A DNA stretch of 64,000 nt, taken from assembly GCA_024403355.1 (NCBI GenBank), contig JAKSRW010000007.1, positions 1 to 64,000 on the forward strand, given 5' to 3'. Position 1 is the stretch's first letter, and each line of letters opens with the position of its first letter. The notes below the pieces were generated by a model. That model was not told the origin of the DNA, searched no databases, and saw nothing but the letters and a program-made list of their open reading frames with translations. This document shows positions 1 to 8,738 of the stretch, piece by piece. The DNA comes from Lachnospiraceae bacterium. GTDB taxonomy: Bacteria; Bacillota; Clostridia; Lachnospirales; Lachnospiraceae. The translations under genes and the position numbers were made by a program.

Positions 1-1
1 A

Positions 2-81
<80 letters not shown>

Positions 82-98
82 AAAATAACAAAAGTAAT

Positions 99-176
99 GG
101 CAGCCACGAGTTTGCTACGCAAACTGTCTGCCTACAATTGAACAAGTTCAATTGTCAAGAATTCCACCATATCCGC
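99..176 (-). repeat. tRNA-Leu-derived structured repeat, copy A
   Basis: On the minus strand this begins with GCGGATATGGTGGAATT, identical to the first 17 nt of the neighbouring tRNA-Leu. A 27-nt insertion follows that contains the perfect inverted repeat CAATTGAAC-TT-GTTCAATTG. Next comes GGCAGACA, the next 8 nt of the tRNA, and then a hairpin GTTTGC-GTA-GCAAAC enclosed by GGCAG/CTGCC. The anticodon arm and 3' half of a tRNA are absent, so it is not a functional tRNA. The first 52 nt are identical to copy B. Confidence 0.75.
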
Positions 177-211
177 ATGTAAAAAAATAAAGTGCACCAG
201 AGTGAAATTGT

Positions 212-286
212 CAGACAGTCAGCTACGCTGACGGTGTCTGCCTACAATTGAACAAGTTCAATTGTCAAGAATTCCACCATATCCGC
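212..286 (-). repeat. tRNA-Leu-derived structured repeat, copy B
   Basis: This is the second copy of the element. The first 52 nt (tRNA 5' end, 27-nt palindromic insert, GGCAGACA) match copy A exactly. The terminal hairpin is GTCAGC-GTA-GCTGAC extended by CAGACA/TGTCTG. Compared with copy A, two stem base pairs differ and both remain paired, while the GC-GTA-GC core is unchanged. That pattern suggests the hairpin is maintained as structure. Confidence 0.75.
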
Positions 287-291
287 AAATT

Positions 292-336
292 TGAAAAAAT
301 GCTAATATACATCGTGTTGCAGATGTATATTAGCAT
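292..336 (-). terminator. Rho-independent terminator of the GHL6 glycosidase gene
   Basis: A perfect 14-bp inverted repeat (ATGCTAATATACAT and its complement, 299-312 and 323-336) encloses a 10-nt loop. On the minus strand it is followed by ATTTTTTC. It lies directly after the stop codon at 345. Confidence 0.9.
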
Positions 337-344
337 TTACTTTA

Positions 345-2393
345 TTATTTGTCAAATGCAACGATTTCATAGCCATCGATACAGGGAACGCTGACGTATG
401 CGTAGCCATCTTTGCGGATGATGGGGAGCTTTTCGCCTGTTCGGACGCAGTAGGCATTGGTGTAGGGTTCTGCTTCACGAAGGGCAAGCTTTATATTGTA
501 GAGAGGAAGGCGGGTGTCGATGACATCTATTGTGCGGGTACGGCGTTCGGCAATATAGCTGAGGACGTGTACCAGTGTGCGGCCGGCCTGCTCACGGACA
601 GTGATTTCACTGCAGGTTGGAGCATTTGTTTTGATGATCGGGGCGGGCAGCAGGCTGTTGAGCAGGGTTGCAAATATGTCGCGGTAAATACGATTTCCGT
701 TAATCATATAGTCGCGGAAAATCGGGTATGCACAGTAGCCGATTTTATCATTTAAAAGCACTGCCGGATAGTCGGTTGTCTTCTCAAAGGGAAAATGCCT
801 GTGAGAAGAGAAGCAGTCGGCGGTACGGTTAAAGTAGGGCTTGCCGATGTAGGATTTTACGGGCAGACTGCTTTCGACATATACGCCGGGTTCATAGAAA
901 ACATATTCTAACGGTTCGATGTAAGGGTGTGCCTTGTCTTTCGGCTCGGATAACTGGGGAAAATGATAGTCGTCTAAGGCCGGCTTTTCATTAATGAGCT
1001 TATCCGATGAGGCTAGGGATTCCTTGCAGAAGTCTTCATCTATTACAGCGTAGGAAGGGCAGAATTCATTTTCCGCAAGTATTTTAATGCCCATAGAGGT
1101 CTCGTCAGCACTGTGGTTTGTGGCAAGTATATGACCGCCGTTTGCCAGATAGCTACTGAGCTTAAGACTGAAGTCATCGCTGATTTTTACCTCGTCAGGC
1201 AGAATTACGAGCTTATACTTGTCGAGAGAATCGGTTAGCTGAATGAAGTCGAAGGGAATATGAAGCTCCATAAGCATACGCATTACACCCTCATCGGATG
1301 TGGTGTCCTGTATGAAAAAATCGGTTGAATTTACTACGGCTACCTCGGCGAATTTTTTACTGTCGTTGAGCCAGGGCTCAAGCTTTTCGATTTCACCGAA
1401 GACCCTGCCTATGCGTTTATAGGCGGCCTTGTTCATGACTCCGCGGGGATGCAGCTGGTCGCCTACCGAGCAGGCGCAGCCGTTTGAAATCATTCTGAAG
1501 CATTCGAATTCCAGGGCCTCCTGATTCTTCAGGCTGCCGTGGTCGCCCCAGGAGAGGTGGAATTTACCGTTCATGCCGACGGTGTAGTCATTATTCTTAT
1601 TATGGAAATTTACAAAAAGAGGGAAATGGTTGTAGCCCCATTCACCGGAGGGCAGGGATTCTATTTCCATATGGCTCTGCATTTTGGCGCGTGTGCTGAT
1701 AGTGTAGTCGCTGTAGCCGCCGTCGGGACGCCATGAGGAATTATAAAATGTTGGAATGTCTTTACCAAAGGAGGCAACAAATTCGTTCAGCTCCTTCTGA
1801 AGCTTCTGAAGTGCAAGCTCGTCATGCTTCGCTACATCGCGTTCATCCTCGGGATTGAGACCCATTTCGAGCATTTCGGCTCTGCACACGGGGCAGGTAC
1901 ATTTTAACTGGAAAATAATATCGAACCAGAAGCCGTCTATCTCATAGCTTTCAATAAGCTCCTTAAGCTGAAGCTTGATGAAGCTTTTGTAATTGGGATT
2001 ATTCAGACAGAGCTTCTTCCAGCGGTAATAGCCGGCATCATCGGGCAGCTTTTTGCCGGGGACACCGTCGGGACCCAGCTCGAGCCAGTCCTCGTGAAGC
2101 GCTGCATTTTCCTCCCAGCCGAGCGGGTAGTATACCGGGCACTGAATATTGCAGGCATGAAGACTTTTAATCATACTACCCATCAGATCAAATTTGAGAG
2201 CAGGATGGACTACCCCTGCCTTTGTCGGGTAGTAGCACATTCCATGGTGGCATTTGGCAAAAATATTAATGGAATTAACATGCGCATCCTTCAAGGTCTG
2301 CGCAAAATCATCGGTATCAAAGTCTTTTCCTACGTCATAGGTGACGGGTGAGGTGTGAAAATCAAGGTGAATCTGTCTGTATGGAATATTCAT
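345..2393 (-). CDS. GHL6-type glycoside hydrolase with beta-galactosidase trimerisation-like domain
   Basis: This 682-residue protein has no signal peptide and is probably cytoplasmic. The N-terminal half reads like the hypothetical glycosyl hydrolase 6 (GHL6) TIM-barrel family, with HLDFHTSP near residue 9, INIFAKCHHG near 43 and IDGFWFD at 152-158, a likely acidic active-site strand. A CTCPVC motif at 165-170 is typical of these proteins and may bind metal. The middle (about 370-500; VAVVNSTDF, KLVILPDEVKISDD, GGHILATNHS) resembles the glutamine-amidotransferase-like trimerisation domain of GH42 enzymes. Relatives are often labelled alpha-L-fucosidase or beta-galactosidase, but the substrate cannot be read here. 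The ATG follows GGGAGGACT. It is monocistronic, with its own promoter and terminator. Confidence 0.8.
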   Translation of the reverse strand: MNIPYRQIHLDFHTSPVTYDVGKDFDTDDFAQTLKDAHVNSINIFAKCHHGMCYYPTKAGVVHPALKFDLMGSMIKSLHACNIQCPVYYPLGWEENAALHEDWLELGPDGVPGKKLPDDAGYYRWKKLCLNNPNYKSFIKLQLKELIESYEIDGFWFDIIFQLKCTCPVCRAEMLEMGLNPEDERDVAKHDELALQKLQKELNEFVASFGKDIPTFYNSSWRPDGGYSDYTISTRAKMQSHMEIESLPSGEWGYNHFPLFVNFHNKNNDYTVGMNGKFHLSWGDHGSLKNQEALEFECFRMISNGCACSVGDQLHPRGVMNKAAYKRIGRVFGEIEKLEPWLNDSKKFAEVAVVNSTDFFIQDTTSDEGVMRMLMELHIPFDFIQLTDSLDKYKLVILPDEVKISDDFSLKLSSYLANGGHILATNHSADETSMGIKILAENEFCPSYAVIDEDFCKESLASSDKLINEKPALDDYHFPQLSEPKDKAHPYIEPLEYVFYEPGVYVESSLPVKSYIGKPYFNRTADCFSSHRHFPFEKTTDYPAVLLNDKIGYCAYPIFRDYMINGNRIYRDIFATLLNSLLPAPIIKTNAPTCSEITVREQAGRTLVHVLSYIAERRTRTIDVIDTRLPLYNIKLALREAEPYTNAYCVRTGEKLPIIRKDGYAYVSVPCIDGYEIVAFDK

Positions 2394-2427
2394 GTGTAGT
2401 CCTCCCGGGTAGTGATATATGCGTTTA

Positions 2428-2433
2428 TTATAG
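2428..2433 (-). promoter_or_regulatory. -10 element of the GHL6 gene
   Basis: The minus strand reads TGCTATAAT, an extended -10 hexamer, about 35 nt upstream of the start codon. No good -35 hexamer is present, so an activator may be needed. Confidence 0.5.
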
Positions 2434-2477
2434 CATATAAAGCAAAATTTTTACAGTAAGGTAGTTAAAAAAATACA

Positions 2478-2499
2478 AAACTACTCAAATGGGTAGTTT
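2478..2499. promoter_or_regulatory. Inverted repeat between divergent promoters (candidate operator)
   Basis: AAACTACTC and GGGTAGTTT form a 9-bp inverted repeat with one G-T mismatch and a 4-nt spacer. It overlaps the plus-strand -35 element (2497-2502) and lies upstream of the minus-strand -10. It could be an operator shared by both genes, or, read on the minus strand, a hairpin followed by a T-rich stretch. Confidence 0.4.
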
Positions 2500-2525
2500 A
2501 CCTTGGCGTAAAAGTCTGTTATGAT
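2497..2525 (+). promoter_or_regulatory. Promoter for the small unknown protein
   Basis: TTTACC and TATGAT are separated by 17 nt, a sigma-A-like arrangement about 70 nt upstream of the probable start codon. Confidence 0.5.
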
Positions 2526-2597
2526 ACAAAATGTGATGAAGAAATGGGACTTATGTCCGAGAAGAAAGGAGAGTCGGGTAGTCCGACCGGTGAAAAT

Positions 2598-2966
2598 ATG
2601 TTTGGTGTAAAGATTAAGACAGTTAAAACAAATGTTGATTGTTCAATAGAAGAGTTTTATGAGCTTATCAAGGATAAGACATTTTCAGCAGGCCAGCCTT
2701 CACTTACGAAGCATGGTTTTGCAAATGTTATTACTTTCCCTGCTCTTGACAGAAATAATCAGGTATGGATTATGAAGGGCGGAAAGAATAAGTGGTCTAT
2801 CCAGAAGCAGGAAGAGGCCGGTGTAGGTAATGCGGTAAAGAATGCGGCTCTTGACGGTCTTACAAAGGGCTGGAGCAGCATAGGCGGCATGTTCGGTTCA
2901 AAGGCTAAAGAGGCCGAGAAGCTTGTAGAGGCCACTGCATCAGAGCTTGAAGCTTTAGGCTTATAA
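2598..2966 (+). CDS. Small soluble protein of unknown function
   Basis: I do not recognise this protein. It has about 122 residues from ATG 2598 (MFGVKIKTVK), or 140 if translation begins at 2544. The 2598 start has only a weak nearby site, but an AGGAGA sits upstream, separated by a small hairpin (GTCGG-GTAGT-CCGAC) that could bring it into range. The N-terminal part looks like a compact alpha/beta fold (SIEEFYELIKDK, VWIMKGGKNKWSIQKQ). The C-terminal 45 residues are Ala/Gly/Glu-rich and probably helical. There is no signal peptide or TM segment. Its next neighbour is an unknown membrane protein with a separate promoter. Confidence 0.6.
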   Translation: MFGVKIKTVKTNVDCSIEEFYELIKDKTFSAGQPSLTKHGFANVITFPALDRNNQVWIMKGGKNKWSIQKQEEAGVGNAVKNAALDGLTKGWSSIGGMFGSKAKEAEKLVEATASELEALGL

Positions 2967-2972
2967 TTCTGT

Positions 2973-3001
2973 TTGAATTTTAGAGTTTTCTATGATATAG
3001 T
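2973..3001 (+). promoter_or_regulatory. Promoter for the unknown membrane protein
   Basis: TTGAAT and TATAGT are separated by 17 nt, about 70 nt upstream of the start. Confidence 0.55.
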
Positions 3002-3077
3002 AATCACATTATTTTAATAAATGATTGCTGTACTTATGTATAGGAATTAAATTCGATGGAAAGGCATGGTCATTATA

Positions 3078-3962
3078 ATGGCAGACAAGATCAAAAAGAA
3101 TAACAACTCAAAGGCTATTGAGACTGCAGCTGCAGTACTTGTTGCTGAGGGAGCGGCAGATGCAGAGACAGCAGCTTCAGCAGCTGTATGTGAGGGTGGA
3201 TCCGAGCAGGAAAAGAAGGATAAAAAGCGTGAGGCCAGACTTGAGATTATCGTAGCGGTTTTCTTAGGTATCACAGCACTTCTTACAGCCTGGGCATCAT
3301 GGATTGGTTCACTTCACGGAGGAAATCAGGCAACAAATTATACTAAGAGTAACAATATGGCAGCAGACGGTAATGCCCGTTATAACGAGGCAGCGCAGTC
3401 TATGATGCAGGATATGATTCTTTGGAATGATATCAGTGATTTACAGACTGAGATTCTCTACTATCATGGTTCCGAAGAGGACGTAGATGTTGAGAAGGTT
3501 CAGGTTGCGGCTTATAAGCTCTATTACAGAGCAAATGATAATCTCGGTGAGCGTATGGCAGCACAGATTGGCTGGGATGCTGAGGCAGCGGCTCAGTATG
3601 ATAATGCTTCCGATTATGTAGTTGACTGGATATATAGTGAGCCTAATGCGACTGTTTCACCTTTTTATGATGATGCGTTCGTAAGTGCTTATTTTGATGA
3701 TTCGCTTTCAGTTCTCGCAGAGGCTGAGGATCTTCTTGAGACAGGTATGAAGGACAATTCCAACGGTGATGCTTTTGGTCTTGTAACAGTTATCTACTCA
3801 GTAGTTCTCTTCCTTCTCGGTATTGCAGGAACCTTTAAGAGAATTCCTAACAGAATGATTATTGTTATCGTTTCTCTTATCGGACTTCTTATCGGTGCGA
3901 TCTATATGTTCACACTTCCTATGCCTACAGGCTTCTCACTGTCAAGCTTCTTTGGCGGCTGA
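3078..3962 (+). CDS. Membrane protein of unknown function (three TM segments)
   Basis: This protein of about 294 residues has an Ala/Glu-rich N-terminus (MADKIKKNNNSK), a charged stretch and a TM segment near residues 57-75. A soluble region of about 160 residues follows (QATNYTKSNNMAADGNARYNEA), with two C-terminal TM segments (about 235-255 and 260-280). It loosely resembles DUF4337-type membrane proteins, which I hold weakly. The upstream sequence GGAAAGGCATGGTCATTATAATG is one of the recurrent leaders in this window. The first ATG (3066) is in frame but only one base from the purine run, so I prefer ATG 3078. A terminator follows. Confidence 0.7.
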   Translation: MADKIKKNNNSKAIETAAAVLVAEGAADAETAASAAVCEGGSEQEKKDKKREARLEIIVAVFLGITALLTAWASWIGSLHGGNQATNYTKSNNMAADGNARYNEAAQSMMQDMILWNDISDLQTEILYYHGSEEDVDVEKVQVAAYKLYYRANDNLGERMAAQIGWDAEAAAQYDNASDYVVDWIYSEPNATVSPFYDDAFVSAYFDDSLSVLAEAEDLLETGMKDNSNGDAFGLVTVIYSVVLFLLGIAGTFKRIPNRMIIVIVSLIGLLIGAIYMFTLPMPTGFSLSSFFGG

Positions 3963-4028
3963 TAAGCTTTGTATAAAGAAAATATGTAAAGAAAATGTAT
4001 GAAGAATGGGCTTAAGTAGCCTGCAAAT

Positions 4029-4060
4029 CGCTGTTGGTTTTTCGGCCAGCAGCGTTTTTG
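4029..4060 (+). terminator. Terminator after the membrane protein
   Basis: CGCTGTTGG pairs with CCAGCAGCG (one G-U) around an 8-nt loop, followed by TTTTTG. Confidence 0.7.
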
Positions 4061-4098
4061 TATTAGCTTTAACCGTGTTGACGGAGAAAGGACTGCCT

Positions 4099-6255
4099 AT
4101 GAAGAAAAAATTTACGCTTGCTGTTGCTGCATTTATCAGTATAGTGATGCTTATAAATCTTTGGCCTGTTGTTTCACAGCCTGCATCTGCAGCTTCTCTC
4201 TATCTGCCTGACCGGTTGGACGGAGGCTACGATGAGCATCTGAAGTTTTACTATGATTCAGCCTGCCTGGTGAATGAGTATTGGGAGGATTCCTACTACA
4301 CCGAAGGCTATTATACCAAAAAGAACGGTGCGGCCAGGGTAGACGGTAAATGGTATCTTCCTGCCGGCGATTTTGATAATTACAAGTCAAATTATACATA
4401 TAACGGAAAGAAAATGATTTCGCTCGATTACCTGAGTGAAACAGGTCTGTTTGAAATTGACAGCAGTAAAAAGGAGGTCACTGTTGACAGACCCTATCAG
4501 ATGAAGCGTCTGATTGTTAAAATGAAAAAGGGTAAGCTGACTCCCAGGCTTTACGGGGCGGTAAAATATGCCCGCGATGAAGAGGGTATGTATGTTCTTC
4601 AGTTTTCCTCAGAGGAGGCTACAAAGGCAGCCTATGATAAGCTGATTAAGAAGACTACGAAAGTGGATTATGTTGAGGCAGACCGCTATATTTCGATGAT
4701 TGAACCGGAAAGTCTGATGACGGGCGCTGATAATCAGGTTGCCGGCAGTCAGGGCTACGGAAGCACAGGCTGGGAAAATACCATGCTCGGGACCTCTGTT
4801 TTTGCGCAGAGAATTCAACAGGCCGGTCGTGACCGCAGTGTAAGAGTTGCCATTGTCGATACAGGTATTGATTACACGCACCCTTACCTGAATGCAAATA
4901 TATCCTCAAAGGGCTATGATTTTATTAACAATGATTATGATGCCTATGATGATAACAGCCATGGTACTCATGTGGCGGGAATTGTTCTGAATGTTATGTC
5001 GGGTACAGCTGTTGACCTGCTGCCTGTAAAGGTACTTTCGGGCAGCGGTTCGGGTACAAATCTGACTGTGGCAAACGGAATCCGTTATGCTGCGGATAAT
5101 GGGGCGGATGTTATTAATCTGAGTCTGGGCGGAGAATCCTACGGCGGAAGCCATTCGGAGGACCAGGCTATAAGCTATGCGATTTCCAAGGGCGCGACAG
5201 TGGTTGTTGCAGCCGGAAATGAGAGCTCGAACACCGCATACTGCTGCCCCGCGCATAATGCGGACGCAATAGTGGTTGCAGCGGTTGATTCAGGCAGACA
5301 GCGTGCATATTTCTCGAATTACGGAGCTACGGTGGATGTTGCCGCGCCCGGCGTGGATATCTACAGCTCGATACCGAACGGACGATATGATTATTATTCG
5401 GGCACATCGATGGCCACTCCTCATGTGAGTGGTATCGCGGCACTTTTGAAGAAGGTTTATCCGGACTATGGCTGCAGCGGAATAGAGAAGCTTATTATCG
5501 GCAGCTGCGTTGATACAGGTTCATCGGGCAGGGATGATTACTACGGCTACGGAATTCCGGACCTTTCGGGACTTTCCCTTAATGATTCGGGAATACCTTC
5601 TGCCACACCGAAGCCTACGCAGACACCGGTAAAGCCTACATCGACTCCGGCACCTACCCGTGTGCCTACGGCTGCACCGACCTATATTCCGATAGCTACA
5701 CCTACACCTATAGATAACTGGGATGACTGGTGGAAGGAATGGGAGAATATTGACTGGGACAACTGGCCCACCTCGATACCGGTTCCGACGGCGACACCCA
5801 AGCCTACCCAGGCCCCGGTAAAACCGACGGCGACACCAAAGCCTACCCAGGCCCCGGTAAAACCGACGGCGACACCCAAGCCTACCCAGGCTCCGCTAAA
5901 ACCGACGGCGACACCAAAGCCTACCCAGGCCCCGCTAATACCTACGACTGCACCGAAGCCTACTCAGGCTCCTATTTATACACCCGGTTACGGTGATACC
6001 TCAACCTCTATAAGTACAAGCTCGAGCTCGGTAAACGGTGTAAATACCGCCACCGTGAACATTAAGGCGGGAAGCGGTGTTAAGAGTGTGATTATCAGTG
6101 TTTCGGACGGTTCGAAATATGAATACACCAACAGCGGTTCGGGAATAAGCAAAAATCTGACCTTTACAGGCAATAAGGGCTACAGTTATACTGCTTATAT
6201 ATACTGCTACGATTACTACAATAATTTATTGCAGTCCACATCGATTACCTTTTAA
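4099..6255 (+). CDS. Secreted subtilisin-like serine protease (S8) with Pro/Thr linker
   Basis: The protein has 718 residues from ATG 4099, which follows GGAGAAAGGACTGCCT; an upstream in-frame ATG (4006) lies over a terminator and is rejected. Domain order: signal peptide (1-33), a propeptide resembling inhibitor I9 (about 135-195), the S8 catalytic domain, a TPKPTQAPVKPTA linker, and an Ig-like beta-sandwich tail (about 630-718). The catalytic triad is visible: Asp254 in AIVDTGIDY, His288 in NSHGTHVAG and Ser437 in SGTSMATPHVSG. The linker contains four near-identical 39-bp units (5797-5950), interrupted upstream by a Trp/Asp-rich segment (DNWDDWWKEW). There is no LPXTG motif, so it is probably released or held non-covalently. 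Confidence 0.93.
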   Translation: MKKKFTLAVAAFISIVMLINLWPVVSQPASAASLYLPDRLDGGYDEHLKFYYDSACLVNEYWEDSYYTEGYYTKKNGAARVDGKWYLPAGDFDNYKSNYTYNGKKMISLDYLSETGLFEIDSSKKEVTVDRPYQMKRLIVKMKKGKLTPRLYGAVKYARDEEGMYVLQFSSEEATKAAYDKLIKKTTKVDYVEADRYISMIEPESLMTGADNQVAGSQGYGSTGWENTMLGTSVFAQRIQQAGRDRSVRVAIVDTGIDYTHPYLNANISSKGYDFINNDYDAYDDNSHGTHVAGIVLNVMSGTAVDLLPVKVLSGSGSGTNLTVANGIRYAADNGADVINLSLGGESYGGSHSEDQAISYAISKGATVVVAAGNESSNTAYCCPAHNADAIVVAAVDSGRQRAYFSNYGATVDVAAPGVDIYSSIPNGRYDYYSGTSMATPHVSGIAALLKKVYPDYGCSGIEKLIIGSCVDTGSSGRDDYYGYGIPDLSGLSLNDSGIPSATPKPTQTPVKPTSTPAPTRVPTAAPTYIPIATPTPIDNWDDWWKEWENIDWDNWPTSIPVPTATPKPTQAPVKPTATPKPTQAPVKPTATPKPTQAPLKPTATPKPTQAPLIPTTAPKPTQAPIYTPGYGDTSTSISTSSSSVNGVNTATVNIKAGSGVKSVIISVSDGSKYEYTNSGSGISKNLTFTGNKGYSYTAYIYCYDYYNNLLQSTSITF
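5797..5975 (+). repeat. 39-bp coding repeat in the protease linker
   Basis: About four units encode TPKPTQAP(V/L)KPTA. The DNA units are nearly identical (acaccaaagcctacccagg and similar), which suggests recent expansion by slippage or recombination. Confidence 0.8.
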
Positions 6256-6289
6256 TTTCAATACACAGGAAGGATACGGTTATTATTAA

Positions 6290-8677
6290 ATGCAGGCAAT
6301 GGTAGATGAAAATTATGTTTTTCCCAAAAAAGCGCGTGAAAAAATGCTTCTTGCACAGGCAAATATGACTCCTGTTTTTATTTCGGGAATGGTAGGCTTT
6401 GGCAAAAGATCGTTTGTAAATGCTTTTCTGGCGAAAAAATCGTATTTCTATTTTGATGCAACAGATATTCTTGAGGAGCCTTTGGACCTTAGTAAGGTGA
6501 AGGAAAAGATTCTGGTTTTTGATAATATTCAGTATCTCGATGATGATGCATTGAAAAAGGATATTGCGGATTGCGTTACAAAAAGCGGAATCTGGGTAAT
6601 ACTGATTTCACGTTCAAAGATTCCGGACTGGCTTTCAACGGTTCATTACAGAATTAAATCGTTTATCTCTATTTCGGAGGATGATCTGCTCTTTGATGCG
6701 GATATGATGCGAAAATATCTGATTCTGAGAGGCGTTGAAAATGTAAGTGAGACAGTGGTCCAGAAGCTTTTAAAGATTACCACGGGCTATGCGCTTTTGG
6801 TAAGAATACTTTTGGATGATGTACTGTCGGGTGAGTACTATGATGAAATTGACGGCTTTAAGATAAGTGAGACGTCAATTGAGCGAAGCAAGCACATATT
6901 CTGGGACTATCTGGAAAAAGAAGTTTATAAATACTGGGATCCGGGTCTTTTTGATTTTATTACAAAGCTTTGCATAGTAGACAGCTTTACCCTTGATCTG
7001 GCGGAGGCTATTACCTGCAGCAAGCAGACTGCCTATTATCTGAAGCAGGCCAGTGAAATCGGTAATTTCCTGTCCTTTAAGGATGACCACTATCGTATAC
7101 ATGAGATGATGGTTAAGGGTCTTCGGCGTAATCTTCTGATTAATTACGGCGAGGACAGATGTAATGAGCTTTATTATAATGCAGGCCATTATTACAGGGT
7201 ACACGGTGATGATATGAAGGCTTTAAGCATGTTTGAAAAGTGCGGAGCGACATATCAGATTATGGAGCTTTTAGTGGAGAATGCCAGACGTGACCCTTCG
7301 GCAGGCTTTCTTTACGAGCTTAGAAAATACTATTTTGCGCTCGACGAGGAGGCTACCGAAAAGTCTGTTGAGCTGATGGCGGGCAAGAGCATGCTCTATG
7401 CCATGATACTTGATTTTGATACAAGTGATTACTGGTATAACAAGATTGCCGAACACAGGGACAGCCATACCGGAAATGAGAAACGTTCTGCGAAAACCTG
7501 GGTAAGCTATCTGAATATTGCCCTTCCCCAGCGCGGCAGCAAGAATGCGGTGGAAATCATCAAGGATATCGGAAAGCTGATAATGAGCAGGGAAATTACC
7601 ATGCCAAAGGTTTCCATGACAAGTAATCTGCCCTCACTTATGAACGGCGGCAAGGATTTCTGCGACTGGTCGAAGAGGGATAAGGAGCTTGCAACAAGTA
7701 TAGGTAAAATTCTGGAGTTCGTTTTCAAAAAGAATGGCGGGGGTCTGGTAGACCTTGCTTTGGCTGAGAGCTTTTTTGAAAAGGGCGAGGAGGATTATGA
7801 GATTCTCCGACATGTTTCAAAGGCACAGTTCATCACGGAATCGCAGAATAATTTCCAGCATTATTATGTCGCAATCGCACTTCAGGCCAAGATTCATGTC
7901 CTGAACGGTCATATTGATGATGCGAAGGAACTGATTAACGGTTTCATTATGAAGATGAAGGAACAGAAGCTGGATAAGCTTGTGTGCAGCGCGGAATGCT
8001 TCATGTGTATGCTTGAAATGTACTGCGATAACAAAGAGGCCATCAGTGAATGGATGAATAAGGAAGCGCCCGACGAGAACGTGGAGTTCTATATTATGGA
8101 GCGTTTCAGATATATGATGAAGATACATATTTATCTGATGAACGGGAAAATGCAGCAGGCCTTTATGCTGATTTCACGTCTGATGATATATGCGGACCTC
8201 TGCGACAGAAAATATATGCGTATGCAGTGTGAGCTTATGATGGCTATCTGGGAGTACCGGCAGGGCGATGAATCCTGGACCGATACCTTTTCAGGTGTGC
8301 TTGAAAAGGTGGAGGAATATCATTTTATCAGAATTATTTCCCTTGAGGGTGCTGCGGTTATAAAGCTTCTTAAGGCAAAAAAATGGGAGTTTAAGGACCC
8401 GGAGTTCGGCAAGGCGTTAATCAGTGAAACCGAGAAAATGGCAAAGCTATATCCTTCATATATGAGCAGCCAGACTGAAATACGTGAGAATTTCAGCGAG
8501 AATGCGCTTTCTATTTTGCGTCTGCAGGCTATCGGCAAATCGGTGGAGGAGATAGCCGCGGAGCTTGGCGTAAGTGCGAATACCGTTAAGTACCACGCTA
8601 AGGAAAATTACAGAAAGCTTGGAGTAAACGGTAAAACGGCTGCGGTGGAAGAGGCCAGAAAACGCGGCCTGATTTAA
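6290..8677 (+). CDS. LAL/MalT-type LuxR-family transcriptional regulator
   Basis: This 795-residue regulator has an N-terminal STAND-type NTPase, a long helical repeat region (about 300-720, TPR-like) and a C-terminal LuxR helix-turn-helix (about 735-790; AIGKSVEEIAAELGVSANTVKYHAKENYRKLGV). The P-loop is degenerate: SGMVGFGKRSF has Arg where Ser/Thr should follow GK. The Walker B strand ILVFDNIQYLDDD is intact. Family members bind ATP and a small inducer and activate nearby genes. The gene begins 35 bp after the protease, behind a leader variant (GGAAGGATACGGTTATT), so it may be co-transcribed with it. Confidence 0.85.
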   Translation: MQAMVDENYVFPKKAREKMLLAQANMTPVFISGMVGFGKRSFVNAFLAKKSYFYFDATDILEEPLDLSKVKEKILVFDNIQYLDDDALKKDIADCVTKSGIWVILISRSKIPDWLSTVHYRIKSFISISEDDLLFDADMMRKYLILRGVENVSETVVQKLLKITTGYALLVRILLDDVLSGEYYDEIDGFKISETSIERSKHIFWDYLEKEVYKYWDPGLFDFITKLCIVDSFTLDLAEAITCSKQTAYYLKQASEIGNFLSFKDDHYRIHEMMVKGLRRNLLINYGEDRCNELYYNAGHYYRVHGDDMKALSMFEKCGATYQIMELLVENARRDPSAGFLYELRKYYFALDEEATEKSVELMAGKSMLYAMILDFDTSDYWYNKIAEHRDSHTGNEKRSAKTWVSYLNIALPQRGSKNAVEIIKDIGKLIMSREITMPKVSMTSNLPSLMNGGKDFCDWSKRDKELATSIGKILEFVFKKNGGGLVDLALAESFFEKGEEDYEILRHVSKAQFITESQNNFQHYYVAIALQAKIHVLNGHIDDAKELINGFIMKMKEQKLDKLVCSAECFMCMLEMYCDNKEAISEWMNKEAPDENVEFYIMERFRYMMKIHIYLMNGKMQQAFMLISRLMIYADLCDRKYMRMQCELMMAIWEYRQGDESWTDTFSGVLEKVEEYHFIRIISLEGAAVIKLLKAKKWEFKDPEFGKALISETEKMAKLYPSYMSSQTEIRENFSENALSILRLQAIGKSVEEIAAELGVSANTVKYHAKENYRKLGVNGKTAAVEEARKRGLI

Positions 8678-8695
8678 TAATTTTTAAAAACATCC

Positions 8696-8724
8696 TTGAC
8701 TTTTATAAAAATATATACTAATAT
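8696..8724 (+). promoter_or_regulatory. Promoter of the ileS transcript
   Basis: TTGACT and TAATAT are separated by exactly 17 nt, just upstream of the T-box leader. Confidence 0.75.
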
Positions 8725-8738
8725 CGAATCACATATCA

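Noticed and set aside
4006..4098. N-terminal extension of the subtilisin-like protease
   Set aside because: It would be translated across a terminator hairpin and hides a standard signal peptide with a good ribosome binding site at 4099.
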